64,000 bases of DNA from Gammaproteobacteria bacterium. Its GTDB lineage: Bacteria; Pseudomonadota; Gammaproteobacteria; Pseudomonadales; Azotimanducaceae. The stretch covers positions 1-64,000 of the forward strand of contig JAPPAV010000069.1 in the NCBI GenBank assembly GCA_026705345.1. Reading direction: 5' to 3'. Numbering within the stretch: position 1 is the first letter of the stretch; each line of letters begins with the position of its first letter. A model generated the notes under the pieces. The model saw only the letters and a list, made by a program, of their open reading frames with translations. It was not told the DNA's origin and made no database searches. Both the position numbers and the translations under genes were made by a program. This document shows, piece by piece, positions 27,885-36,449 of this stretch.

Positions 27885-29408
27885 CTAGTCGACCGTGGCC
27901 GCTGCGATTCGGTTCTCGATCTCACGCGCCCAGATCTCCGGCCCTGTCACATGCACCGACTCGCCCCGGGCATCGACCGAGACCGTGACGGGCATGTCCT
28001 TGACCTCGAACTCGTAAATCGCCTCCATGCCCAGGTCCTCGAAGGCGAGTCGCGTCGACCGGGTGATCGCCCGGGCGATCAGGTAGGCAGCGCCGCCCAC
28101 GGCGATCAGCGATACCGCGCCCAAGTCCCGAATGGCGTCAATCGCCACGGGCCCCCGCTCCGCCTTGCCGATCATTCCGAGGAGTCCGGTGTGTTCGAGC
28201 AGGGTTCGGGTGAACTTGTCCATGCGGGTCGCAGTGGTGGGGCCGGCCGGACCGATGACCTCGTCGCCCACCGGATCCACCGGCCCCACGTAATAGATGA
28301 AGCGATCGCGGAAATCGACCGGCAGAGGCGCTTCCTGGGCGATCAGTTCCACCAAACGCTTGTGAGCCGCATCGCGACCGGTGAGTAGACGGCCGGATAG
28401 CAGGAGTGTCTCGCCAGCTCGCCAGGTGGACGTCTCGGCACGGGTCACGGTATCGAGGTTCACCTGCCTGACTTCCTCCCCCGGTCGAAACGCGACCTTC
28501 GGCCAATCCGCGAGATCCGGAGGCTCGAACACCGCTGGTCCGGACCCGTCGAGTTCGAACTTCACGTGTCGGGTCGCGGTGCAATTGGGGATCACGGCCA
28601 CCGGCTTGGTGGCGGCATGCATCGGATACTCCAGCACCTTGACGTCGAGCACCGTGGTCAGACCGCCAAGGCCTTGCGCACCGATGCCCAGCGCATTGAC
28701 CTTGTCGAAGATCTCAAGGCGCAGTTCCTCGGCGCGGTTGGCTGGCCCGCGTGCTTTCACGTCGTGGATGTCGATCGGTTCCATCATGGCTTCCTTGGCA
28801 AGCAACATGGCCTTTTCCGGGGAGCCGCCGATGCCGATGCCCAGGATGCCAGGCGGACACCAGCCCGCGCCCATGGTCGGCACCATCTGAAGAATCCAGT
28901 CGACCACCGAGTCCGAGGGGTTGAGCGTCGCGAACTTCGCCTTGGCTTCGCTGCCACCACCCTTGGCCGCCACCTCCACGCCAAGCTTGTCGCCGGGCAC
29001 AATCCGCGTGTGGATGACCGCCGGCGTGTTGTCCCGGGTATTCGTCCGACTCCCGTCCGGATCCACGAGGATCGAGCCGCGCAGCACATTGTCCGGATGC
29101 AGATACGCCCGGCGCACCCCCTCGTTGATCATCTCGTCGAGGCTATCGCCGCCTGCCCAGGAGACCTCCATGCCGACATCCAGGAAGACGATGACGATAC
29201 CCGTGTCCTGGCAGATCGGCCGTTTGCCCATGGCGCACATCCGCGAGTTCTCGAGTACCTGCGCGAGGGCGGCCTTGGCGGCGGTCGACTCCTCCCGCTC
29301 GTAGGCGTCCGCCATGGCGCGGATGAAATCCGGCGGGTGGTAGTAGGAGATGTACTGCAGGGCATCGGCGATGCTCTGGGTGAGGTCGTCGGCGTTGATG
29401 ACGGTCAT
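27885..29408 (-). CDS. Fumarate hydratase, class I (iron-sulfur)
   Basis: A 507-residue enzyme interconverting fumarate and malate in the TCA cycle. The three cluster cysteines are visible in RMCAMGKRPICQDTG, MGAGWCPPGILG and VIPNCTATRHVKF. The N-terminal alpha region and C-terminal beta region (YYVGPVDPVGDEVIGPAGPT) are fused in one chain, as in FumA/FumB. This type is oxygen-sensitive. The gene precedes the DUF2784 gene. The reading frame starts at the ATG at 29408, with the divergent hydrolase gene beginning about 215 bp away. Confidence 0.95.
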   Translation of the reverse strand: MTVINADDLTQSIADALQYISYYHPPDFIRAMADAYEREESTAAKAALAQVLENSRMCAMGKRPICQDTGIVIVFLDVGMEVSWAGGDSLDEMINEGVRRAYLHPDNVLRGSILVDPDGSRTNTRDNTPAVIHTRIVPGDKLGVEVAAKGGGSEAKAKFATLNPSDSVVDWILQMVPTMGAGWCPPGILGIGIGGSPEKAMLLAKEAMMEPIDIHDVKARGPANRAEELRLEIFDKVNALGIGAQGLGGLTTVLDVKVLEYPMHAATKPVAVIPNCTATRHVKFELDGSGPAVFEPPDLADWPKVAFRPGEEVRQVNLDTVTRAETSTWRAGETLLLSGRLLTGRDAAHKRLVELIAQEAPLPVDFRDRFIYYVGPVDPVGDEVIGPAGPTTATRMDKFTRTLLEHTGLLGMIGKAERGPVAIDAIRDLGAVSLIAVGGAAYLIARAITRSTRLAFEDLGMEAIYEFEVKDMPVTVSVDARGESVHVTGPEIWAREIENRIAAATVD

Positions 29409-29464
29409 CTCGGCACCCTAGCGTGATGATTAGACTGATTCTACGCCCCTACGTACCTCGGGCC

Positions 29465-29558
29465 GTAGGGGACGGGCTTGTCCCGTCCCTTCGCCAGGAC
29501 GGGCATCACCGCGGGCGGCCACAAGGATCGAGCGGGCGACCACAAGGGTCGCCCCTAC
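29465..29558. repeat. Palindromic element, copy 2
   Basis: A 94 bp element starts GTAGGGGACGGGCTTGTCCC at 29465 and ends CGCCCCTAC at 29558, so its ends are inverted repeats. The left core contains the hairpin GGGACGGGCTTGTCCCGTCCC. A further CCCCTAC at 29446-29452, 12 bp upstream, may be the end of a decayed neighbouring copy. It occupies the divergent spacer between fumarase and the hydrolase-fold gene, where it could affect both promoters. Confidence 0.75.
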
Positions 29559-29624
29559 GGGATGTTCCATGCGCAGGCGGACGGGAGCACGTTCAAGGTA
29601 CACTCGAACGCGAGGGAGGGATCA

Positions 29625-30401
29625 ATGGCCGAAGCAGTGTCCTACACCGAGGGCGAACTCGCGCTAGCGACAGGTAGGATCAAGTATCTCGAACAGGGTT
29701 CCGGCCCACCCGTGGTCGTTCTCCACCATAGCTGGGGAAGCCCCGGCTGGCTGCCTTTCCACGACCGGCTGGCGGAGAACCACCGCGTGATCGTGCCCGA
29801 CATGCCCGGTTGGGGCGGCTCCGAACGGCCGGCCTGGGCGAGGGACCCCCGGGACGTCGCGATCATCACGACACGTCTCCTTAGCCGGCTGGAACTCGGC
29901 GACGTCAAGCTCGTCGGGCTGGGTTTCGGCGGCTACGTGGCCGCCGAACTCGCCACGATGAACCCATCGAGACTGGCCCACCTGATACTGGTCGGGGCCG
30001 CAGGCTTGCAACCGAAGACGGGCGAAATAACGGATCAGATGATGCTCTCCCACCGCAAGTACATCGAGGAGAGCTTCCGGGACGCCGAGACGTACACCGC
30101 CTACGTCGGGGACGAACCGCCGGACGACATCCGCCAGTTGTGGGACCTGTCTCGCGAGATGACCGCTCGGCTCACCTGGAAACCCTATATGTTCAACCGA
30201 CGCTTGGAACCCCTGCTTGGCGACCTGGACGTACCAACCCTCATCGTCTGGGGCGAGCGGGACAAGGTGGTTCCCTTCGAGTGCGCCAAGCAGTTCGAGG
30301 CCGCGATCCCGAACGCCCGGGTCGAGGTCGTGGCGGGAGCTGGCCATGTCGTCGAACTGGAGGAACCCGAACGACTTGCCACCCTTGTGGGAAGGGCGTG
30401 A
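29625..30401 (+). CDS. Alpha/beta-hydrolase-fold protein lacking the nucleophile serine
   Basis: A 258-residue protein starting at the ATG at 29625 behind GGGAGGGATCA. The fold is clear: oxyanion region VVLHHSWGSPGW, VIVPDMPGWGGSERP, an acid loop VWGERDKVVPFE and a histidine loop GAGHVVELEEPERL. At the nucleophile elbow, where G-x-S-x-G is expected, it reads VGLGFGGY, so position 100 is Gly. The Asp and His remain. It may be a non-hydrolytic member (cofactor-free oxygenase, lyase or binding protein) or inactive. It is 28 bp upstream of a luciferase-like monooxygenase, which suggests a shared pathway. Confidence 0.85.
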   Translation: MAEAVSYTEGELALATGRIKYLEQGSGPPVVVLHHSWGSPGWLPFHDRLAENHRVIVPDMPGWGGSERPAWARDPRDVAIITTRLLSRLELGDVKLVGLGFGGYVAAELATMNPSRLAHLILVGAAGLQPKTGEITDQMMLSHRKYIEESFRDAETYTAYVGDEPPDDIRQLWDLSREMTARLTWKPYMFNRRLEPLLGDLDVPTLIVWGERDKVVPFECAKQFEAAIPNARVEVVAGAGHVVELEEPERLATLVGRA

Positions 30402-30429
30402 GACGCGAGCCATTTGAGAGAGACGAACC

Positions 30430-31758
30430 ATGTTCATCGGACACTTCACGGAACGCCCCTACCAGGATCCGAAGTCGGGGTACTTCGGCGCGACCGGGCG
30501 CAACCTCATGGACCTCGGCATGTCCAACGCCAGCTACGACCCGAAGCTCGGTGCCGACCTCTACAACCGCTATCTCGACGAGCGCGTGTTCGCCGAAGAG
30601 ATGGGTTTCGACGGGTTGATGCTGAACGAGCACCACTCGACGCCCTTCTGCATGGGCCAGGTCATGAACCTGGAGGCAGCCATCCTCGCGCGGATCACGA
30701 GCCGCGCCAAGATCGTCCTTCTCGGCAACATCCTGCCCATCTGGGACGACCCCCTGTTTCTCGCCGAGGAACTCGCCGAGATCGACATGATCTCCCGCGG
30801 GCGGCTAGTCACCGGGTGGGTCCGCGGCACCGGTCGGGAGAGCGTCGCCCACAACGCCGTGCCGCCGTACAACTGGGAGCGCTTCCAGGAAGCCCACGAC
30901 TTCATCGTCGAAGCCTGGACCAAACCCGGTCCCTTCCGCTGGGAGGGCGAGCACTACCACTACCGCTACGTGAACCCCTGGTCCCGCCCCTACCAGGAGC
31001 CCCATCCGCAAATCTGGATTCCCGGTGTGATGAGCCGCAATACCGTCGCCTGGGCGGCCAAGCACCGCTATCCGTACCTCATGCTCGCCACCGAACTGCA
31101 GCCAACGCTCGAGTCCTTCCAGTACTACGACGAGGTCGCCGCCGAAGAAGGCTACGAAGCGGGCACCGAGCACCGCGGCTACCTGTTCAAGGTGCATGTG
31201 GACGAGACCGAGGAACTGGCCGAAGAAGCCGGACGGAAGTACGTCCAGGGTCCGAGCAACCCGTTTCTCGAAGGCAACCAGGGGATCGTCCGGCCGTTCA
31301 TCCAGAACCTGCCGGGACTCACGCAACGCAACAACCTGCTGCCGACCATGCGCAGTTTTGCGGCGGCGGCGTCCCGGGGACGTGCCGGCCAGCACCTGAA
31401 AGAGCAGAAGAAGGAAGCGCCACCGTCGCCACCCAAGGACACCTACGTCGATCAGACCGAGAAGCTCTCGATCATCTCCGGAACGCCGGACACGGTCATC
31501 CCCAAGGTGCGCCACGTCCTGGAAACCCTGCGACCGGGCACGATTTTCTTCTGGGACGGCGACGGCGCGATGAGCCACGACGACCAGATGCGCAGCCTGC
31601 GCCTGATGGGCTCGGACGTGATTCCGGCGGTGCGCGAGATGGCCGACGAACTCGATCTCAAGGGACCCTTTGAGATCGACCGGGCAGACGAGACGGAGAC
31701 AGCGGCGGAGGAGCCGGTCGAGGGTTCCGGCGACGCGGCCAGCCAAGCGGCCGACTGA
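30430..31758 (+). CDS. Luciferase-like (LLM class) flavin-dependent monooxygenase
   Basis: A 442-residue TIM-barrel flavoenzyme. Family blocks: EEMGFDGLMLNEHHSTPF (with the conserved His), LEAAILARITSRAKIVLLGN, DMISRGRLVTGWVRGTGRE and PHPQIWIPGVMS. It would use reduced FMN from a separate reductase to oxygenate a substrate that is not evident. The C-terminus carries an acidic extension (ADETETAAEEPVEGSGDA). Co-directional with the hydrolase-fold gene upstream and followed two bases later by the GTG of a broken dehydrogenase gene, so this was a three-gene operon. Confidence 0.88.
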   Translation: MFIGHFTERPYQDPKSGYFGATGRNLMDLGMSNASYDPKLGADLYNRYLDERVFAEEMGFDGLMLNEHHSTPFCMGQVMNLEAAILARITSRAKIVLLGNILPIWDDPLFLAEELAEIDMISRGRLVTGWVRGTGRESVAHNAVPPYNWERFQEAHDFIVEAWTKPGPFRWEGEHYHYRYVNPWSRPYQEPHPQIWIPGVMSRNTVAWAAKHRYPYLMLATELQPTLESFQYYDEVAAEEGYEAGTEHRGYLFKVHVDETEELAEEAGRKYVQGPSNPFLEGNQGIVRPFIQNLPGLTQRNNLLPTMRSFAAAASRGRAGQHLKEQKKEAPPSPPKDTYVDQTEKLSIISGTPDTVIPKVRHVLETLRPGTIFFWDGDGAMSHDDQMRSLRLMGSDVIPAVREMADELDLKGPFEIDRADETETAAEEPVEGSGDAASQAAD

Positions 31759-31760
31759 TC

Positions 31761-32424
31761 GTGTCCACCAAGGCAATCCTGCTGGCGAATCCAGCCTACG
31801 GCGAACGTCGCCTCGCCGATCTGCAACGCCAAACCCGGGAACCGGGTCTCGCATTTGAGCTGGTCGATCCCCGCGGCGATGACGACACCGTCGCCGCCGC
31901 CTGCGATGGTGCGTCGATACTCCTGGCACCCGCCTACCCCCGAACCGCCGATCTGGCGTGCCGAATCCCCGGCCTCAAGCTCGTCCAGACCATGAGCGCC
32001 GGAACACGAAGCGAGGGCGGGCGCAAGGCGCGTCCCGTTCGACGAATTGCTCGCCACTTCCGACATCGTGACCCTGCACGTGCCGTTGGACCCGACCACA
32101 CGGGGCATGATCAGCACGGCGGAGCTCGCGGCCATGAAGTCGACTGCGGTGTTGATCAACACATGCCGGGGTGCTGTCGTCGACGAGTCGGCCCTGACCG
32201 CGGCGCTAAAGGTAGGTCAGATCTTCGGTTTCGGCGCGGACGTCACGGAAGTGGAACCCATCGATCCGGAGAGCGAACTGATCACGCTTCCCAACGTCGT
32301 GATCACCCCGCACTTGGGCGGTCGCGCCGTCGAGTGCGGCATCAACGCCACGCGCAATGCGGTTGCGAACGCCGAGCGGATCGCCCGGGGCGAAGAGCCG
32401 CTTTGGGTGGTGGAACCGGTCTGA
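31761..32424 (+). pseudogene. D-isomer-specific 2-hydroxyacid dehydrogenase, internally deleted and frameshifted
   Basis: The first about 80 residues (from GTG at 31761) read as the substrate domain and end at IPGLKLVQTMSAGT. The C-terminal part resumes in a different frame at about 32017 with RRVPFDELLATSDIVTLHVP and runs through NTCRGAVVDESAL and NVVITPHLGGRAVE to the stop at 32424. About 110 residues between these blocks are absent, including the NAD-binding GxGxxG segment. An internal deletion of about 330 bp plus a frame change explains this. The catalytic Arg region is lost, so no active enzyme can be made. It was the third gene of the hydrolase/LLM operon. Confidence 0.85.
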
Positions 32425-32575
32425 CAGAAGGCGCAAGTTCGGTACCAGTTGCGCGCCGGGCCTGTACGTCGCGATCATTCCCCTGGCGATCGCAGTCCTT
32501 GGCTTAGTCCTCCACCTGACGCTGCGTGGCTGAGATCCGTCGTCTCAAAGCGCCGGTTCCCGAATGCGCCACGGA
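32425..32575 (+). other. Spacer between convergent genes, with a possible membrane-segment remnant
   Basis: This 151 bp gap holds no complete gene. One plus-strand frame ending at the TGA at 32531 reads GLYVAIIPLAIAVLGLVLHL, a clear transmembrane-like segment, but no start codon or ribosome site precedes it. It may be the tail of a gene lost with the adjacent deletion. Confidence 0.35.
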
Positions 32576-33550
32576 CTACCCTGAACAACGCCCCCCGCCG
32601 AGCACGCAGAACCGTGAGCAATGCGGGTGATTGAGGGCGACATCACCTAGGCTGTCGTCGAGTCGTTCGCCGAGACTGAACGCCAGGTCATAGGGCAGCA
32701 GTGTGCAGCTCGCCACCACCGGCGACTCGGTACCTTTGCGTTTGATCACCATGCGCGAGGAAGCGCACATCATCTGCGCCGGCCGCACGCCGAGAATGTC
32801 CCAGCACTCGGTGGTGATCTCGGGCGTATCGGCGTTAATGTCCATTTCGGGGAACAGCACCAACTCCGTGTGGGACGTCGCGTCGACGTTGATCCCCTCA
32901 GCGGCGAACAGCCGGACGAAACCGTCGCGCATGCTGTCCTCGTCGTCGCCCCACCGCCTTCGACCCGCCACCGCAATCTCGAAGCCGTTGTCGGAGAGCC
33001 ACTTGAGTCCGTTGAGCGTGGGCACCCAGGTGCGCCGTCCGCGTTCTTCCTCGTGGAGTGCCGGCCGGTAGTGATCGATGGACACCCGCAGAGTCAGCCT
33101 GGAGCCGTACCAGTCCCGCAAGCCGAGAAGCTCGGGGGCGCATTTCATCATCGGGCGCATTGCGTTCGTCAGCACGAGCACCCGGTAACCCCTGGCCAAG
33201 CTGTCGGCGAGCATGGCCGGCAGGTCGGGGTTCATGAACGGCTCGCCCCCGGTGAAGCCGATCTCCTCCGTATCGAGGCCGAGAGCCGGAATCTCCTCGA
33301 GGTACCGCCGCACCTCCAGGCGGCTCAGGTAGACCAGCCGGTCGTTGCACGGACTCGACTCGATGTAGCAGTGAGTGCATTGGAGATTGCACAGGGTGCC
33401 GGTGTTGAACCAGAGCGTGCGCAGTCGATCGAGGGCTACCCGGGCGCGCGGCTTTCCATCATCTGTCCAGTCCGGATCGGCGAACTTTCCACGAGCCTCC
33501 GGTCGCGCGACCGATGGACTGCTAGAGTGTTGTGGATGCCCATTCGGCAA
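32576..33550 (-). CDS. Radical SAM enzyme
   Basis: A protein of up to 324 residues. The iron-sulfur motif CxxxCxxC is in GTLCNLQCTHCYIESSP, followed by the SAM-binding block EIGFTGGEPFMNPDLPAM and LVLTNAMRPMMKC. The C-terminus has further cysteines (VASCTLLPYDLAF, then HPHCSRFCVLGGGRCSG) that look like a SPASM/Twitch-type auxiliary cluster site. Such enzymes modify peptides or small molecules by radical chemistry. The only standard in-frame start upstream of the motif is a TTG at 33550, which overlaps the start of the divergent halogenase-like gene by 15 bp; the true start is therefore uncertain. Function is unassigned; context suggests a joint role with that gene. Confidence 0.85.
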   Translation of the reverse strand: MPNGHPQHSSSPSVARPEARGKFADPDWTDDGKPRARVALDRLRTLWFNTGTLCNLQCTHCYIESSPCNDRLVYLSRLEVRRYLEEIPALGLDTEEIGFTGGEPFMNPDLPAMLADSLARGYRVLVLTNAMRPMMKCAPELLGLRDWYGSRLTLRVSIDHYRPALHEEERGRRTWVPTLNGLKWLSDNGFEIAVAGRRRWGDDEDSMRDGFVRLFAAEGINVDATSHTELVLFPEMDINADTPEITTECWDILGVRPAQMMCASSRMVIKRKGTESPVVASCTLLPYDLAFSLGERLDDSLGDVALNHPHCSRFCVLGGGRCSG

Positions 33551-35131
33551 GCCAATGCGCGCGAATACCCGGACGTCGTTGTGGTCGGCGGGGGTCCTGC
33601 CGGGAGTACGGCGGCCGCGCTTCTCGCCCGCGCCGGCTTGAAGGTCCGGCTCTTCGAACGCGAGCACTTTCCGCGATTGCATATCGGCGAGTCCCTGCTG
33701 CCGGCGACTTTGGCCGTTCTGGACGGCCTTGGTGTATTGGACGCCATCGAAGGCGAAGGGTTCAAGCAAAAATGGGGCGCCACCATGTGCTGGGGACGCG
33801 ATCCCGAACCGTGGACCTGGTACTTCCGCGAGACCAACAAGCGTTTCCCGCACGCCTACCAGGTCTGGCGGCCTCGCTTCGACCAAATACTGCTCGATCA
33901 CAGTCGCAATTGCGGCGTCGATGTCCGCGAAGGAACCGCCGTCCGGCGCGTGCTGTTCGACGGTGCCCGGGCCCGGGGCATCGAACTCGCGGACGGAGAA
34001 CGCATCGGCGCGACAATGGTCGTCGATGCAACCGGCCAGTCTTCGCTGCTCGCCCGGCAATGCTCATTGAAGGTATGGGATCCGGCGTTCCGCAATCTCG
34101 CCGTATACGGCTACTTCCGGGACTGTGCCCACTTGGATCCGCCCGACGACGGCAATATCTTCATCGAGTCCTACGCGAACGGCTGGCTCTGGAAGATCCC
34201 GCTGGCCAACGGCGTGTCCAGCATCGGTGCCGTGGTGGACCGCGATATCGGTTTGAAGGCGATTCGGCGCTCGGGCCTACACGGATTTTTTGACGATCAG
34301 ATCGCGGCAGCGCCGCGAACCGCCGCCCTGGTGGAAGAAGGCGTGCGCGAGTCCGCACCCACGGCAGTCCGGGACTGGTCGTACTCGGCCTCGTCCATGA
34401 CCGGACCCGGGTGGATCCTGGTCGGCGACGCGGCTTGTTTCGTGGATCCGCTGTTCTCCACGGGCGTCCATCTCGCCGTGACCGCCGCCCACATGGGCGC
34501 CGCCTACGTCGTCACGGCATTGGCCGACCCGGAGCTCGCCCCGGACGCCGCCATCGCGTTCGAGCACCTATATCGTACGCAATACGAGCATTTCCACGAA
34601 CTCGCTCGGCTCTTCTATGCCGGGAACCGGAGCGTCGACTCGTACTTCTGGGAGGCGCGGCGCATCACCGGTGAGCAACGACCACCCAGGGAAGCCTTCG
34701 TGCGAGCCGTGTCCGGACAAGCCGCGGCCGGCTACGAACGGTCCGTCCTCAGTCGAGTTTCGCTACCGTCCGAAATCGCAGCGGCGCTCACCGCGTTGGA
34801 GCCGGCGCCCGTTGCTCATGACATCTTGAACCTGCGACCGATGCTTGCCCCCGGTCTTTCGCTCGTTCCGTCGGCGGTGCTTGGCGACGGACGGTTCGAA
34901 CGCGGCCAGGTGATCCGGGGCAAAAACCGCGTCGATCTCCCCGTCAGCCCGCTGGTTGCGCGCCTTGTACAAGATGTCGAGAGCAGCCATGGTGCTCAGA
35001 CCATCGGCGAGATCGCCACCAACATCGCCGCGCGACACGACCTGCCGAGAGAACGCGTCCTCCCGCCCCTGCTCCACGCGGCTCGTCTGCTACTAAGCGA
35101 TCACGTCCTCACCGTCGACGTTCAAACATGA
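33536..35131 (+). CDS. Flavin-dependent halogenase-like FAD monooxygenase
   Basis: A 531-residue flavoprotein starting at the ATG at 33536. The FAD-binding motif is VVVGGGPAGSTAAALLARAG (Gly18 to Gly23), followed by RLHIGESLLPAT and GFKQKWGATMCW, whose lysine fits the catalytic Lys of flavin halogenases. The halogenase fingerprint WxWxIP is present as W217-L-W-K-I-P222. The second FAD motif is ILVGDAACFVDPLFSTGVHL. The C-terminal about 120 residues (ALEPAPVAHDILNLRPMLAP onward) form an extra domain of unknown role. It needs a separate flavin reductase, not seen here. The geranylgeranyl-reductase-like branch is the alternative, but the motif pair favours halogenase. Confidence 0.83.
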   Translation: MPIRQANAREYPDVVVVGGGPAGSTAAALLARAGLKVRLFEREHFPRLHIGESLLPATLAVLDGLGVLDAIEGEGFKQKWGATMCWGRDPEPWTWYFRETNKRFPHAYQVWRPRFDQILLDHSRNCGVDVREGTAVRRVLFDGARARGIELADGERIGATMVVDATGQSSLLARQCSLKVWDPAFRNLAVYGYFRDCAHLDPPDDGNIFIESYANGWLWKIPLANGVSSIGAVVDRDIGLKAIRRSGLHGFFDDQIAAAPRTAALVEEGVRESAPTAVRDWSYSASSMTGPGWILVGDAACFVDPLFSTGVHLAVTAAHMGAAYVVTALADPELAPDAAIAFEHLYRTQYEHFHELARLFYAGNRSVDSYFWEARRITGEQRPPREAFVRAVSGQAAAGYERSVLSRVSLPSEIAAALTALEPAPVAHDILNLRPMLAPGLSLVPSAVLGDGRFERGQVIRGKNRVDLPVSPLVARLVQDVESSHGAQTIGEIATNIAARHDLPRERVLPPLLHAARLLLSDHVLTVDVQT

Positions 35132-35197
35132 ACGACGCGCCGCCGTTGCGAACAGCCCTCGGTACAATGTCCGCGACGACTTGACGCGCGACCCCAC

Positions 35198-36400
35198 TTG
35201 CCCGAACGAGCCGCCAGGATCCTCAACGACATCGACGCCATCGATCCCGTGGCGTGGAACCGTTGCGCGAACCCGGCCGGCACCGAGTACAACCCGTTCC
35301 TCGATCACCGCTTCCTAAGCGCCTTGGAACAAAGCGGCAGCGTCTCCGCGACGACCGGCTGGCAGCCGTTCCACGTCGTGCTTTCGGATCGGGACCATGG
35401 CCTGAACGACGCGATCGGCGCGGTGCCGATGTACTTGAAGTCCCACTCCCACGGCGAGTACGTCTTCGATTCCGGCTGGGCGCACGCCTTCTACCAGGCC
35501 GGCGGTCGCTACTATCCCAAGCTGCAGGTGAGTGTCCCGTTCACTCCGGCCACCGGCCGCCGCCTCTTGGTGGCGAAGGACGTGGGCGACCCGGCGGAAG
35601 TGGAGAGCATGTTGCTCGGCGCGACAGTCCAGGTCGCCCGCCAGCTCGAGGTGAGTTCCGTCCACTTCACGTTCATGCCCGAAGGTCAGTGGCGACGGGC
35701 AGGCGAACTCGGTTGCCTGCAACGCATCGACACGCAATTCCATTGGGAGAACGACGGCTACGCCTCGTTCGACGACTTCGCCGCGGCACTCTCGTACAAG
35801 AAACGCAAGAACATCCGCCGGGAGCGACGGGATGCCTTGGCGAACGACATCGAGATAGAGTGGCTGACCGGGGACATCAGCGAAGCGCAGTGGGATGCAT
35901 TCTATGGCTTCTATGTCGATACCGGCGGTCGCAAGTGGGGCTCGGCGTACCTCACCCGCGAATTCTTCAGCCGGGTCGGCGCGAGCATGGGCGAACAGAT
36001 CCTCCTCGTGATGTGCAAGCGCGCCGGCCGCTACATCGCCGGCGCCATCAACTTCATCGGCGGCGAGACGCTCTATGGACGCAATTGGGGCTGCCTCGAG
36101 GATCACCGGTTTCTGCACTTCGAAACCTGCTACTACCAGGCCATCGATTTCGCCATCGAGCGGGGTCTCAAACGGGTGGAAGCGGGAGCGCAGGGCGGTC
36201 ACAAGCTTGCCCGGGGCTACATGCCGAAACCCACCTACTCCGCGCACTGGATCAGCGACCCCAGGCTGCGCACAGCGGTCCAGCGTTACCTCGCGGACGA
36301 GCGGCAGTACGTACAGGAGGACATCACCTACATCGAGGAGCGTCATTCGCCGTTCAGGGTGAGGGTGGACTTCGACGGCCAGGCCGCAAAGAACGGTTGA
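35198..36400 (+). CDS. FemAB-like GNAT acyltransferase (DUF482/COG3146)
   Basis: A 400-residue protein of the DUF482 group, built from two GNAT-like halves. Characteristic blocks: [69 protein letters not shown] and [17 protein letters not shown]. Members are predicted amino-acyl or acyl transferases, but substrates are unproven. The start is a TTG at 35198; no ATG is available near it. It lies 66 bp downstream of the halogenase-like gene on the same strand and may act in the same pathway or be an independent housekeeping gene before asnS. Confidence 0.85.
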   Translation: MPERAARILNDIDAIDPVAWNRCANPAGTEYNPFLDHRFLSALEQSGSVSATTGWQPFHVVLSDRDHGLNDAIGAVPMYLKSHSHGEYVFDSGWAHAFYQAGGRYYPKLQVSVPFTPATGRRLLVAKDVGDPAEVESMLLGATVQVARQLEVSSVHFTFMPEGQWRRAGELGCLQRIDTQFHWENDGYASFDDFAAALSYKKRKNIRRERRDALANDIEIEWLTGDISEAQWDAFYGFYVDTGGRKWGSAYLTREFFSRVGASMGEQILLVMCKRAGRYIAGAINFIGGETLYGRNWGCLEDHRFLHFETCYYQAIDFAIERGLKRVEAGAQGGHKLARGYMPKPTYSAHWISDPRLRTAVQRYLADERQYVQEDITYIEERHSPFRVRVDFDGQAAKNG

Positions 36401-36449
36401 GTCGAGAGCGGCGGCGTCATTATGCCGCCGATGGTTTACATTAACGGTC

